A stretch of 64,000 bases of DNA from Dactylonectria macrodidyma (lineage: Eukaryota > Ascomycota > Sordariomycetes > Hypocreales > Nectriaceae). The stretch is from assembly GCA_020744425.1 (NCBI GenBank), contig JAGMUV010000012.1, positions 496,001-560,000 of the forward strand, in the 5' to 3' direction. Both the position numbers and the translations under genes were made by a program. Positions 1 to 9,900 of this stretch are shown piece by piece. The notes beneath the pieces are model-generated. The model saw nothing but the letters and a program-made list of their open reading frames with translations, had not been told where the DNA came from and did no database searches. Numbering within the stretch: position 1 is the first letter of the stretch; the number at the start of each line of letters is the position of its first letter.

Positions 1-1543
1 GAGAAATGACGCCATTGACTCTCTTGCGCCTGCCTCGCTTCTGGCGCTGCTCTCGACCTCGATTTGCGTGGGAACGAACAGAGGATCCAGGTCGTCGATT
101 ATCTTGGCTTGTAGCCACGAACGCAGCACTAGACACATCCCGATTATATCGACTTCGAGGCGGCTGCGCAAGGGAGTCACCAATCGACCTGCGGCAGAAA
201 AGAGCCTCTCGCACTCGGCTGACATCGGCTGGATCGTGAGGAAATCAAGAGCCATTCGAGAGAGGCGGGGATATTGAGCTTGGTTATCCTGCCAATATGC
301 GCTGGGGTCTCGAATATCGGTGTCTGTTGGAACCCAGCTTTGTTGCCACGCCTCGTACTCGTCCCTCGGGGACTCAGGAGTCGCAGAAGACCTCATCCTC
401 GCTGGCGTAGTCGTAGGCGTCGATAACCGGCTTGATGGCTCGTATCGTGACTGTTCGCAGTATTCCTCGAAGGCATTTTGGTACCTACTTCCTTCGCCGT
501 TTAGCAACGGGCTCATTTCCTGGGCTCAATACCACCTCGAGGTTGCGATATTCGGTCTCCCATACCTCCTGAACCATCTCTTTCGCAGTTGCGATCCAAT
601 CCGGATGTTTTCCCCAGTGTTCTTCGAACCAACCCCATCGATACGCAGGGTGGAGAGCCAACGCCACGTAATATATCGGTGTCTCGTCGAGAATTGTGTA
701 ATATTTGTTGAGCTTCTGCCACCCTATGTTGATGTTGATCCTGAAGTGTTCGGGATCAGGATAATCCGCCGCGACTGCCTTGTACTCCTCCAGTTTTGCC
801 ATTAGGAATTCGAAGCCTTGGATGATATCCTAGATATTTCCGTACGAGCCGACCCACCTTCCTGCGAATAGATGCTGCGGAAAGATTGGCGTCACAGAGC
901 TTCACGCAAGGGTTCAGGTATGCGAAAATCTTCCCGAGCTTGTCGTGTTCTGCCGTTTCGAACGAGAGGTTGGGCCCCACGATCTATTCCATTAGAAGTC
1001 GTTGGAAATGCTTCTTGTCGAAGTTCTTAATGAAGCCATTTGCAATTGCTTGTTCTCTAGGCTTATTGGTATCAAGCTTCATCAACTCGGCGATGGTTGA
1101 CTGTCCCGTGGCATTCCGGCCCTCTGCTCTTAGCTGCGAGGCTGATTATGTCTTCCCTTCAGGCGCACAAATCCTGTGATCGTTATAGAGGTGGTTTAGG
1201 GTATTTTGGATGCCCGTTGATGTGAAGGTCTTTGGCTTAAGAGTGTTCTTGCGGATGCAAATTTTGCAAACCCACTTCCTGTCGTTGCCTTTCTGGACAT
1301 CGTACCCATACTCCCAGGCCCAGGAATTAGTATCTCTAACCCTCTGAGACCAGGTGAAGCCGGGAAGCGGCGCCAAAGAGATTCTTCATATTGCCGCTCT
1401 TTGGTAGTAGAATCTGGCGAGGTGGACTTAGAACGTCGAGCTGGCGAGAATGGCGTGGAAGCTGTAGAAGGCGTTGGAGACGACCTAAAATTTCCATCAT
1501 CGTCAACAGCAGTGATGGCGTCAGAATCTGATAAAATACTCAT
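1..1543 (-). pseudogene. Decayed hAT transposase (BED finger to hATC domain)
   Basis: Minus-strand remains of a hAT transposase. The N-terminus (from 1543) is Ser/Pro-rich and runs, through a frame change near 1370, into a BED-type zinc finger (KWVCKICIRKN, about 1290-1150). A middle piece at 485-802 matches the helical part of hAT proteins (YYVALALHPAYRW). The far left (about 1-290) carries the hATC dimerisation signature in broken form (SAECERLFSAAGRLVTPLRSR when read on the minus strand). Frame breaks and stops separate these parts, so it cannot make a full protein. It probably continues past the left edge of the window, so only the 5' end is contained here. No terminal repeat was identified. 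Confidence 0.8.
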
Positions 1544-2139
1544 CCTGAGCTAGTTACTCAATGCAATCGGTGTAGCTGTTGAAATCGGTGTGACAGTTAG
1601 AAGCAGAATTGAGGGCAGAACAGAGGCTAAAAGGAGGTGGCGGCCAGGGAAATTAGGTGATCTGCCATACGTACAAGCCACACATAGCCTTAGTTACGGG
1701 GCCGCTGTTAGGATTTATACCAGTCCGCAGTTACAGTCACTAACAGTGGCAAGTAGACCCACTTCATATCAACGAAATCAACGAGATCCACCAATTTCAA
1801 GGTAATATTGAGTTGGGCAGCTTACTAATAAAGTCCTCCATTGAGTTGGTTGAGTTGGCCGTTGATCAACGAGTTGATCAACTCGTTGATTACGTTGAGT
1901 TGTTTGGGTCTCTGTCTATAATTGAGCTTTTCCTGGCGGTCTGCCATTTAGTTAGTCCAACAAGTCAGATAGTTTGCACGCTACTACTCTATACACTTTT
2001 TTGAATCTGGCTTATGGTAGAATTCTAGTATTTCAAGTCATTTAAAATCAATTTGACTATGATCAAGCAGCAGTTTTACATAGCTTACCCCAACAGCAAT
2101 TTGTTGAACCTTGGTGTTATCTTTCATGTACAGGTACCT
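1544..2139. other. Intergenic stretch with a perfect 26-bp palindrome
   Basis: No gene seen. Positions 1865-1890 form a perfect 26-bp palindrome centred on TTGATCAA, inside a wider field of GTTGA/TCAAC words (about 1810-1905). This lies just outside the 5' end of the hAT relic and may be its subterminal region. A similar GTTGATCAAC field lies near 18805-18900, beside another BED-finger relic. Confidence 0.5.
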
Positions 2140-2215
2140 GCGATCCTAGAATTGGCGCCCGGGCGCCAATTTTATTCTGGCTCCCGGGCGCCAGCGTATC
2201 AGTCGCCTCCTTGGA
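2140..2215. repeat. Orphan terminal-repeat piece of the piggyBac-like family
   Basis: This stretch holds two GGCGCCCGGGCGCC-like boxes followed by TATCAGTCGCCT. The same layout (GC boxes, then CTATCAGTCGCCT) occurs at 21050-21112 in the left terminal repeat of the piggyBac-like element, and in inverted form at 23448-23490. It is best read as a solitary remnant of that element or of a related MITE. Confidence 0.6.
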
Positions 2216-2303
2216 GCTGGCCGTTACATAATCCATCCACCCACGCCAGGGTTCCGTGGAATGGATGCGTGGAAATGGAAGCAGGGGTATGGACTGGTAA
2301 GGG

Positions 2304-2496
2304 TGTGACGGGAGCGTCTGGAGTGCTGGACCCAGGGTGGGGTCGATACGTAACTAGGACGCACGGGGCAGGCTACAGGGACTATCAACGCGTGTACGCG
2401 TCTACGCGCCTGCCCGCTTTCTCTTTCCTCTTCATCGTAGTATTCTCGCAATACAGTGGCATTACCTCTTGAGTTGATCTCATCTGGCCCGTGACA
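2304..2496 (+). repeat. 5' LTR of the Gypsy element
   Basis: 193 bp with TGTGACGGG...CCCGTGACA ends and no difference seen from the copy at 11174-11366. A pyrimidine-rich run (about 2417-2433) precedes ATCGTAGTAT at 2434-2443, which I infer to be the transcription start and R-region start because it pairs with the primer site just outside the LTR. Confidence 0.95.
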
Positions 2497-2498
2497 TT

Positions 2499-2508
2499 AT
2501 ACTACGAT
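2499..2508 (+). promoter_or_regulatory. Putative self-primer binding site of the Gypsy element
   Basis: ATACTACGAT, two bases after the 5' LTR, is the exact reverse complement of ATCGTAGTAT at 2434-2443 within the LTR. There is no TGG-type tRNA-complementary site at the LTR edge. This is the layout of the Tf1/sushi group, where the 5' end of the transcript folds back to prime reverse transcription. The 10-bp match is seen directly; the mechanism is inferred from that family. Confidence 0.65.
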
Positions 2509-2662
2509 CATTTATTCTTTCCACCTACATCTTGATTAACTCTGACGCGCATCAGCGCGAGGTTAATCGTCGCGTCGGATCCGACTATAGATCCGCCTAC
2601 CTGCAGCGAGACGCAGGTACGAACAGCAAACCACCGTTGACTGGAACCAATCAGCAGTCGAC

Positions 2663-3280
2663 ATGACCAGGAGCTCTGAGTTGGGCGCGTGGAGCGCTGA
2701 CAAAGAGGGCATCGATAAGGCACGCCAAGAGAGCGCCTTTTATCAGCAGGTCCAGCAGTACCTCGCTGAGTCCGTAGACGAGGACAGCGAAGGGACTACC
2801 AATACAGAAGACGACGAAGGGATATCTATCAGACCTTTCGCGCGACTCGCAGCAGATTCTATCGAAGAAGATTTGAACGCTCGAACCTGCGAGATCACGG
2901 ACAACGGCCGATTCACAGTCTACGTGAAAGACCAGGACGGGAGATTCAGGAACCTCCCGATCGATGCCGACAATATCGAATCGATGGTCCAGAAATACCC
3001 TGAGGTGCGAGCCTCGATAATTCGCAATTTTGCCGAGCAATTGGCAATCAGAGGGCAGCGAGACGAGCTTATCGAGCTGCACAATAAGCACGTCGAGACG
3101 ACCGAGCGACTCATTAAAGAGCACAATGAGGCAATTGAGGCCGAAGCGATGGCCCACGCCGAGGTGGCACGGATCAATAAGGAACTGGCACGGTTGAAAG
3201 CGGCACATCATACTGTCCCTCTCCGCGAAGACACGCCTCTCGGGAGCGAGACAACGGCCGAGACCAAGCTGCGCCGGAAG
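2663..3280 (+). pseudogene. gag: gag, 5' part (split by hAT insertion)
   Basis: First 206 codons of the retrotransposon gag, starting at ATG 2663. The visible protein is acidic near the N-terminus (DEDSEGTTNTEDDEG) and ends in a charged helix likely to form a coiled coil (about residues 130-185). The reading frame runs into the hAT terminal repeat at 3281. Codon 206 ends exactly on the last base of the 8-bp target duplication, and the frame resumes at 6052. Translation through the transposon would add about 46 unrelated residues and stop at 3421. Gag would package the element's RNA in virus-like particles. Confidence 0.85.
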
Positions 3281-6043
3281 CAGGCTTTCTATCCATACTC
3301 CATACTCCATACAGACCCGTATGGAATATGGAATATGGAATGCGCCTCGTATGGAAGCTTATTCCATACGTATGGAATACAAAAAATGACGTCATCTCAC
3401 ACTAAGTTACCACTATCGTAAAGAACCGGGTTTGGGAGCTCTGCAATTCAGTAATTGTACAGTGATTTGCCTGCCGTCGGCTGCAGACAGCGCTGACATT
3501 GAAGTATGAACCAGCAAAGACGAAGGTTTGGGATCACTCTGAAACAGACTACAATAGCGGGAATAATATTTTTACTTTTCAGTCTTGAAAAGAATCAGGT
3601 GTTGAGCCCCGCCACCTTTCCATACTACCACCTTCCTCCTCGTTCTCCCCCTCTTCGACCAAGTCGACCGGAATTCCCTGGGTGATGCCGCTCTTAATCC
3701 AGCTCTTCATGCACTCTCCTCTCTCAATTGTACGACTTCCCAGCCGACATCGATCCCATGATATTGTGCGTCGTGCGCCAGAAAAGACGCGCTCTGGCTC
3801 GGCCGACATAGCGGGTATTGAGAGGATATCGACGGCCATTTTGGATAGACGGGGGTATCGTTGTTGCTGCTCCTCTCTAAGCCACCAAGCAAGCGGGGAA
3901 CAGTCGATGGCGACAGGAGTTTCCGCGGTGAAGGACTTGTATTCGTCGAGATCACTCATCGCTGGGCTAACGACATCGAGCTCTCGAGCAAGCAGGTCAT
4001 ACTCGTCGAGTGGCTGTAGGCTATCTCGTAGCTCAGGCGTTGTGGTGGTAATCGGTAACCCCTGGTAGTAATCCTCCCAATACTTCTTCACGCCATCGAG
4101 GACTGGTTTGTGCCACGATTTGGGCCAGTTCTTCTTAACATGGGCCATACGCCGCGACGGATGAAGTATCATGGCTGCGCCATAGGCAGGGCTCTCATCT
4201 GTAAGCTGGTAATACTTGTCAAATATAGCCCATGAGGCTGCAATGCAACTTCGGAGGGAATGATTGTCGGATTGCTTTTGGAAGGCTTGTGTGTAATGCT
4301 TGTGAAGAACGTCCATGGTGAAGAGCGTGCGGTCCAGAGTGGCATAGCGGCCCTCCGTGAGTTGAGTAATCTTCCAGAAGGGTTGAAGGAAAGCGCGTGT
4401 TTCCCGTAGGGCTCGCCACTCATTAGGGGTGAGATAATCGTCCTGCGTGTCCTCATAGTACTTTCTCTGATACCACTCCACGTGCTCCTGGAGATCAAGG
4501 ACAACGTCTAGAAGAAGGAACCATGAGTTCCAGCGCGTATCATTGTCAAGGCCCAACGACCTTCCAGCGCGCTTCTTAAATAGATTCCACCGATAATCAT
4601 TCTCGCGCATGTGCACTGAGATATTGTGGACTTTGCCAAGTGGCCCCAGTCGACGCCAACCAAGCGCTTTTTGCGCCTTGACCCGTTCAGCAAAGTCACT
4701 GCCAAACGCAACTTCGTCGTCGCCCTCAATCTGTTCCAGAGCTGCTCGTGCGGCTTCTTTGGAGTCCATGAAGAGGAAGGCTTGAACAGCGAGGTTGATG
4801 ACATGGCCATGGCATCGAATCCTCTGCTTCTTTGCCTCCCAGTTGATGCCTTTCCCTTGAAGATATTTGCCCAGCAAACGGCAGAGCTTGTCGTTTGAAC
4901 CATGGTTATCACCGGTATAGAAGCCGATCTTATTCCAGATGTTATAGTCTTCGAGGACATGCTGGAGAAGCTTCCACTGCTCAGCTCCGCCATGGCTACC
5001 CGGCCCATCGAGGCCCGGTAGCTCTGATAGAGCAAGCAGCGCTTGCAGTGTCTCCTTAGCGTCCGTGTCGACAAATTTGACGCAAATTCCAAGGAAGGCT
5101 TTGTGATTCGGAGCCGACCAAACATCTACAGAGAGATGGAGCTTCGACGACGAGGATTGCAGCTTTCTCCGCAGGACATCCTTGTGCACACAATAAGAAT
5201 TGGAGACAAGCTTTTGAATGGAGCCGTGGGAGAGGCTAATTAGGTCCTCCGCAGTGTAGTTCACCGCGCAAATAAGCGCGTGTAATTCTGGCCAAGAGCT
5301 GCAGTTGTAGGAGAGATTGCGGACGGTAACGAGCTGTACCAGGGCCTCAAGTGCGGCCTTCCGATTGACTGCAGCTCTAAGAGTTTCCTCTTGCCTCGCC
5401 AATTGCTTCGTAGTATTCGCCTCACCAGCCTTGGCGAAAGCATCCTGAATAAGGTTGTCGCGTTGTTTCTTGATCGGATGGTCGTGGGCAACTAACTCAA
5501 TTCCGTGGATTTTGAGCAAATGGCGTCGAAACGTGGTTGAGACAGTGGTGGAATAGGTCGGATCTCTGCAATGCATACAATAATAGAACTTCTCATTTTT
5601 CCGAGGGCAGCGCGCAGGCTCCGAGTTCTGTGGCTCACGGGCATGTGCCCAAGTATTTGCAGTTGACTTGCGTTTTCGAGTCTTGCGGCCGCTGATGTCG
5701 GATGGATCTTGCGGAGCAGAACTTGGAGATGAGCGAAGCCCAGTGGTGGACGAAGCCGACCCCGCACGGTCAGTGGAATGATTTGAAGCGAGGGAGGACG
5801 GTTGGAACATTTCCGGGCCGATCGCATCACGACGCGCCTTTTCGTTGCTGATGTCGAAGCGGAAACCTGATGAAAGTGCCTGGTAATTACACAGCCCCTG
5901 AATTGGCTGCGGCTGGATTAATATTCTTCCGGCCTTATTCCATACGTATGGAATACGGACGGCCCGTATGGAATATGGAGTATGGAGTATGGAATATTCC
6001 ATACTCCATCACTTATTCCATACGAGTATGGATAGAAAGCCTG
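3281..6043 (-). mobile_element. Complete hAT DNA transposon inserted in gag
   Basis: 2,763-bp element with inverted ends starting CAGGCTTTCTATCCATACTC on each side, flanked by a perfect 8-bp target duplication GCCGGAAG (3273-3280 and 6044-6051), the hAT hallmark. Both ends carry subterminal TATGGAATATGG repeats and one copy of the 18-bp palindrome ATTCCATACGTATGGAAT (3361-3378 and 5937-5954). One intact transposase gene lies on the minus strand. A 412-bp internal-deletion derivative lies at 39944-40355. Both ends and the ORF look intact, so the element could be autonomous. Confidence 0.96.
3579..5810 (-). CDS. hAT transposase
   Basis: About 743 aa from the ATG at 5810. The frame stays open upstream to 6002, but that part reads through the terminal repeat. 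Order: Ser-rich N-terminus; BED-type zinc finger (FYYCMHCRDP...HLLKIHG, about residues 75-105); RNase-H-like core with SVDVWSAPNHKAFLG (first Asp), GFYTGDNHGSNDKL (second Asp) and RCHGHVINLAVQ; an all-helical insert; C-terminal hATC dimerisation region with RYPRLSKMAVDILSIPAMSA followed by the conserved Glu in EPERVFSGARRTIS. The acidic tail is Glu-rich. No stop or frameshift was seen in this single exon. It would cut and rejoin its own ends and mobilise the MITE at 39944-40355. Confidence 0.93.
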   Translation of the reverse strand: MFQPSSLASNHSTDRAGSASSTTGLRSSPSSAPQDPSDISGRKTRKRKSTANTWAHAREPQNSEPARCPRKNEKFYYCMHCRDPTYSTTVSTTFRRHLLKIHGIELVAHDHPIKKQRDNLIQDAFAKAGEANTTKQLARQEETLRAAVNRKAALEALVQLVTVRNLSYNCSSWPELHALICAVNYTAEDLISLSHGSIQKLVSNSYCVHKDVLRRKLQSSSSKLHLSVDVWSAPNHKAFLGICVKFVDTDAKETLQALLALSELPGLDGPGSHGGAEQWKLLQHVLEDYNIWNKIGFYTGDNHGSNDKLCRLLGKYLQGKGINWEAKKQRIRCHGHVINLAVQAFLFMDSKEAARAALEQIEGDDEVAFGSDFAERVKAQKALGWRRLGPLGKVHNISVHMRENDYRWNLFKKRAGRSLGLDNDTRWNSWFLLLDVVLDLQEHVEWYQRKYYEDTQDDYLTPNEWRALRETRAFLQPFWKITQLTEGRYATLDRTLFTMDVLHKHYTQAFQKQSDNHSLRSCIAASWAIFDKYYQLTDESPAYGAAMILHPSRRMAHVKKNWPKSWHKPVLDGVKKYWEDYYQGLPITTTTPELRDSLQPLDEYDLLARELDVVSPAMSDLDEYKSFTAETPVAIDCSPLAWWLREEQQQRYPRLSKMAVDILSIPAMSAEPERVFSGARRTISWDRCRLGSRTIERGECMKSWIKSGITQGIPVDLVEEGENEEEGGSMERWRGSTPDSFQD

Positions 6044-6051
6044 GCCGGAAG

Positions 6052-6927
6052 CGGGAGAGTGACCCACCCGAGCTCGATGATGGCAAGGAACCGGACTTCG
6101 AAGACTGGCTCATCAAGGCCAGGCGCAAGCTGCGACGCGACGGCCCACGAGACTACCCTGAAGAGGAGGACAAGGTATATTATATTTTCGGTCGTTGCAA
6201 GGGTATCGCGGCTGCCTATTTACGCCCCCGCATGCCCGAGAACGCTGAGGAAGACGCCTTCGAGACCGCTGAAGATGTCTTCCAAGCCCTGACGACCCTC
6301 TTCCGGGACAAGAACAAGAAGATCAAGGCGCGAGAGGAGTTCAAGGCCTTGAGATACTATACCAATGGTAGCTGGCGTAGCTTCTACGTCAAGTTCTTGG
6401 CTATAGCGAACGACGCTAAGATCCCCAAAAGGGATTGGAAGGAAGAGCTCTATGACAAAGTGCCAGTGGAGATGAAACGTACTGTGGCTACGCAGCGCTT
6501 TGCCGAAGAGGTAAGCTTCGACACCTTTGCGGCAGCGCTTGGCGACATCGCGGTAGTAGAAGAGGCCTATGCGAAGACCTTAACGAAGAAGGATAGCAAG
6601 AAGACCAGCAAGTTACAGACCAGCAAGAGCGATAGTGCTACTACTGGGAAGAAGGACACTAAGAAGTCGGCAACTTCAACACCCAAGTACTCGAAGACTA
6701 AGATTGACGGCAAATGGACTTTTAAGGACCCAGAGGTTCGCAAGCTAGCCGAAGAAGGGAAGTGCTTCAAGTGCAAGAAAGTCGGCCATACCCACCAGGA
6801 GTGTCCGGAGGGGGGCGAAGTGAACGAAGTTCGTGCCAAGGCTAAGAAGGCAGGGCGGACGATTACTATTGCGATCCCTGACGAATCAGATGAGTCGTCC
6901 TCCGAGTCGGAAAAAGACGAGTCCTAG
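6052..6927 (+). pseudogene. gag: gag, 3' part with CCHC zinc knuckle
   Basis: Continuation of gag on the far side of the hAT element, in frame with the 5' part if the transposon and one target copy are ignored. It carries the retrotransposon gag core (DFEDWLIKARRKL, FQALTTLFRDKNKKIKARE), a Lys/Ser/Thr-rich linker, and a CCHC zinc knuckle CFKCKKVGHTHQEC near the C-terminus. The tail is acidic and ends at TAG 6925. An in-frame ATG at 6028, inside the hAT end, could start a truncated gag of about 300 aa. The full gag would be about 497 aa. Confidence 0.85.
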
Positions 6928-9900
6928 GGGAAGTCTCCTCTCTAGGACCTGAATTGCAGTCACTGATCTTTGACGAGGGCTCGATCAACATGGATGAACT
7001 ACTCGGCGGGGAGAAGCTCTACCGTCCCTGTACGATAGCAAGTTCAGGGTTGGCAATTAAAGTTAAAGGTCTATGTGATACCGGAGCGGATGGTTATGTC
7101 TTTGTGAATAAGGATCTAGCCCTAAGGATGCACCAACAACTGCAGAGCCGTCGAATCCTAATCCCGGGGCGGGGACTCGCCGTCAAGGGATACAAGGGCG
7201 GACGACAACGGATTACCCACATCACAGTGGCAACGCTGGATATAGATGGCAGACGACAGCCAAATTGTCCGATGTTGGAACTCGGGATGCATCAGGAGCT
7301 GATCATTGGGAGGAAGTGGTTTGAGAAGCACGACGTGGAAATCTCTGCCAAACATCGCCGCCTACGATGGCCTGACGACAGGCCGAAGGATTACCCTAGT
7401 AGCGATATTGTGATACCGATGTCTTCGTTGAAGGGCCCTCGCTGTTCAAGGCCAGCGGACCAGGCCGACATGGAACGACGCAACCAACTGAGCGCAGAAC
7501 GAAAGAAGGCCCGCGAGGATCGGATCCTTAGGAGGGGAGATCGCCCGCCAAGGAGGCAATGGTCGGATGACGCCAAAGAGAACATGGCTAAGATGGACAG
7601 GGCATTGAGGGATACGGCGCCCTCTCTCCCGATGAGGGACTTCAATACCGAGCTAGCGATGATCCAAGCCGACCTGCCACGGCGACCAATGATTGATACT
7701 GAGGGAGTCACAATCGAAATCAGTATCGTTAGTGCCAGCAGGTGGCAGGAGAGGGTGGTCAAGCAGGAGGACACCGAATGGATCGGTGAAGTCACCCTCC
7801 AGGAGATCGACAAGATTATCGAAGAACGACTAGAACGGAGAGAAGCCGGAGGGGAGAACCTTCGTAAAGATACGCCCGAATTGAGGGAGAAGGTAGAGTC
7901 GAAGTTGCCTCGACAGCACTTACACCTGCGACATGCCTTCTCCAAGGCTGAGTCTGACGCCTTGCCACCCCACCGGCCAGGCGTTGACATGAAGCTGGAA
8001 TTGAAAGAGCCAATCCCCGACAGTCGGAAGGTCCCGCCAATGTACAAGTTGAGCCTCGAACAGCTAGAAGTGATGAGGAACTATATCGAGGAGCACCTGC
8101 AGAAAGGATTTATCGTACCAGCAGCTAACGCGCCATACGCATCACCAGTCCTGTTTGCAAAAAAGAAGAACGGCGGATGGCGCTTCTGTGTGGACTACAG
8201 GAAGCTCAACGAGTTAACAGCGAAGGAACATTGTGCACCACCCCTGATAGAAGAAACCCAGTCGAGGCTGGCAAAGGCAAAAGTATTTACGAAACTCGAC
8301 ATCCGACAGGCCTTCTATCGGATGCGGATGTCCCCGGAATCCGAGGATCTCACAGCCTTCAAGACTCGGTATGGCACCTACAAGTATAAGGTGGTACCGT
8401 TTGGTCTGACCAACGGCCCTTCGCACTTCCAAGCTTACATCAACCACGTCCTGATGGATCTCCTAGACGTCTGCTGCACGGCATACATCGACGACATTCT
8501 CATTTACTCAGAAAACGTCAAGGACCACGAAGCGCACGTCAATGCAGTCTTGGAACGCCTGGTCGCAGCAGGGTTGCAGGCAGATATCGACAAGTCGGAA
8601 TTCTATGTTACAGAGACGGAGTTCCTGGGCTTTATAATTACGACAAACGGGATCCGGATGGACCCGAAGAAGATGAAGGCCATTATAGACTGGGAAGAAC
8701 CAACAAACGTACGGGGAGTACAGGCCTTCCTTGGGTTTTGCAACTTCTACCGAAAGTTCGTCGAGTTTTACAGTCGGATAGCGCGACCGCTTACACTGTT
8801 GACGAAGAAGGGGATCCCATGGAGGTGGACTGAAGAGGAGACGACCGCGATGAAGGCTATGAAGTTGGCGATTTCGTCGGCCCCGTGCCGGGCCTGGTAC
8901 GACCCTCTCCGTGATACGATCGTCGAGACCGACGCATCAGGAGGTGTGGTGGCTGCAGTACTAACCCAGAAGAGCGAAGACGGGGACTGGCACCCCGTAG
9001 CTTTCTTCTCCAAGACGATGAACGACGCGGAGATGCGTTACCCGATTCACGACCAGGAGATGCTCGCGGTGGTGCTGGCCTTGAAGGAATGGAACGCCGA
9101 GCTCTTGGGGCTCCAACGGCAATTCCTAGTTATTACTGACCACAAAGCCCTCGAGTACTTCTCGACGAAACAACGCCTTAATGGCAGGCAAGCGCGGTGG
9201 GCGGACGACTTGGCGCCTTATGACTTCAAGATCACCTACCGTCCGGGGCGAGAGAATGTTGTAGCGGATGCTCTGTCTCGGAAGTCGTCCGAACTGGCTA
9301 CGCAGAAGGCGCGACGAGAAGCCGCGTGGAACAGGGTACTGCTGAGTCGGGACCTGGTGATTAGTTCTATCGACTATGAGGTCATGGCCGGCCCCTGTAC
9401 CGAGCCCGATTCCGGGGAAGGACCAGAGGTGGCATTGATCGGGGCCGAAGCTGTCGAGTCCTCGGTCAGCTCCGGAAGGGAGGCTATCCGGGCGCCGGAG
9501 GGATGGCAGCTGCTTGACGCCGTCCTCCGGGCTAATAGGGCCTCTCCCCAATCACAGCCCTACCGAGAGAACGCAGAGAAGAAGGCCGATGGTTGGACGA
9601 TGGACGAAGGTGTGGTTTGCCGGAACCAGCGCATTTTTGTTCCGGACGAAGGTGTTCTCCGAACGCTGGTCATCAAGGAGAACCACTGCAAGCTCAATGT
9701 AGCCCACCCGGGACGCAACAAAACCGTCAGATTGGTTGCCGAGAGGTTCTGGTGGCCGGGCTTATCGGCCGACGTCGATCGGTTCCGGGCAAATTGTAAG
9801 CCGTGTGGAAGGGCTCACGCCAATAGAGATAAGACCCCCGGATTGCTACACCCATTGGAAGTCCCACACCGGATATGGCAGCATGTGACAACAGACTTCC

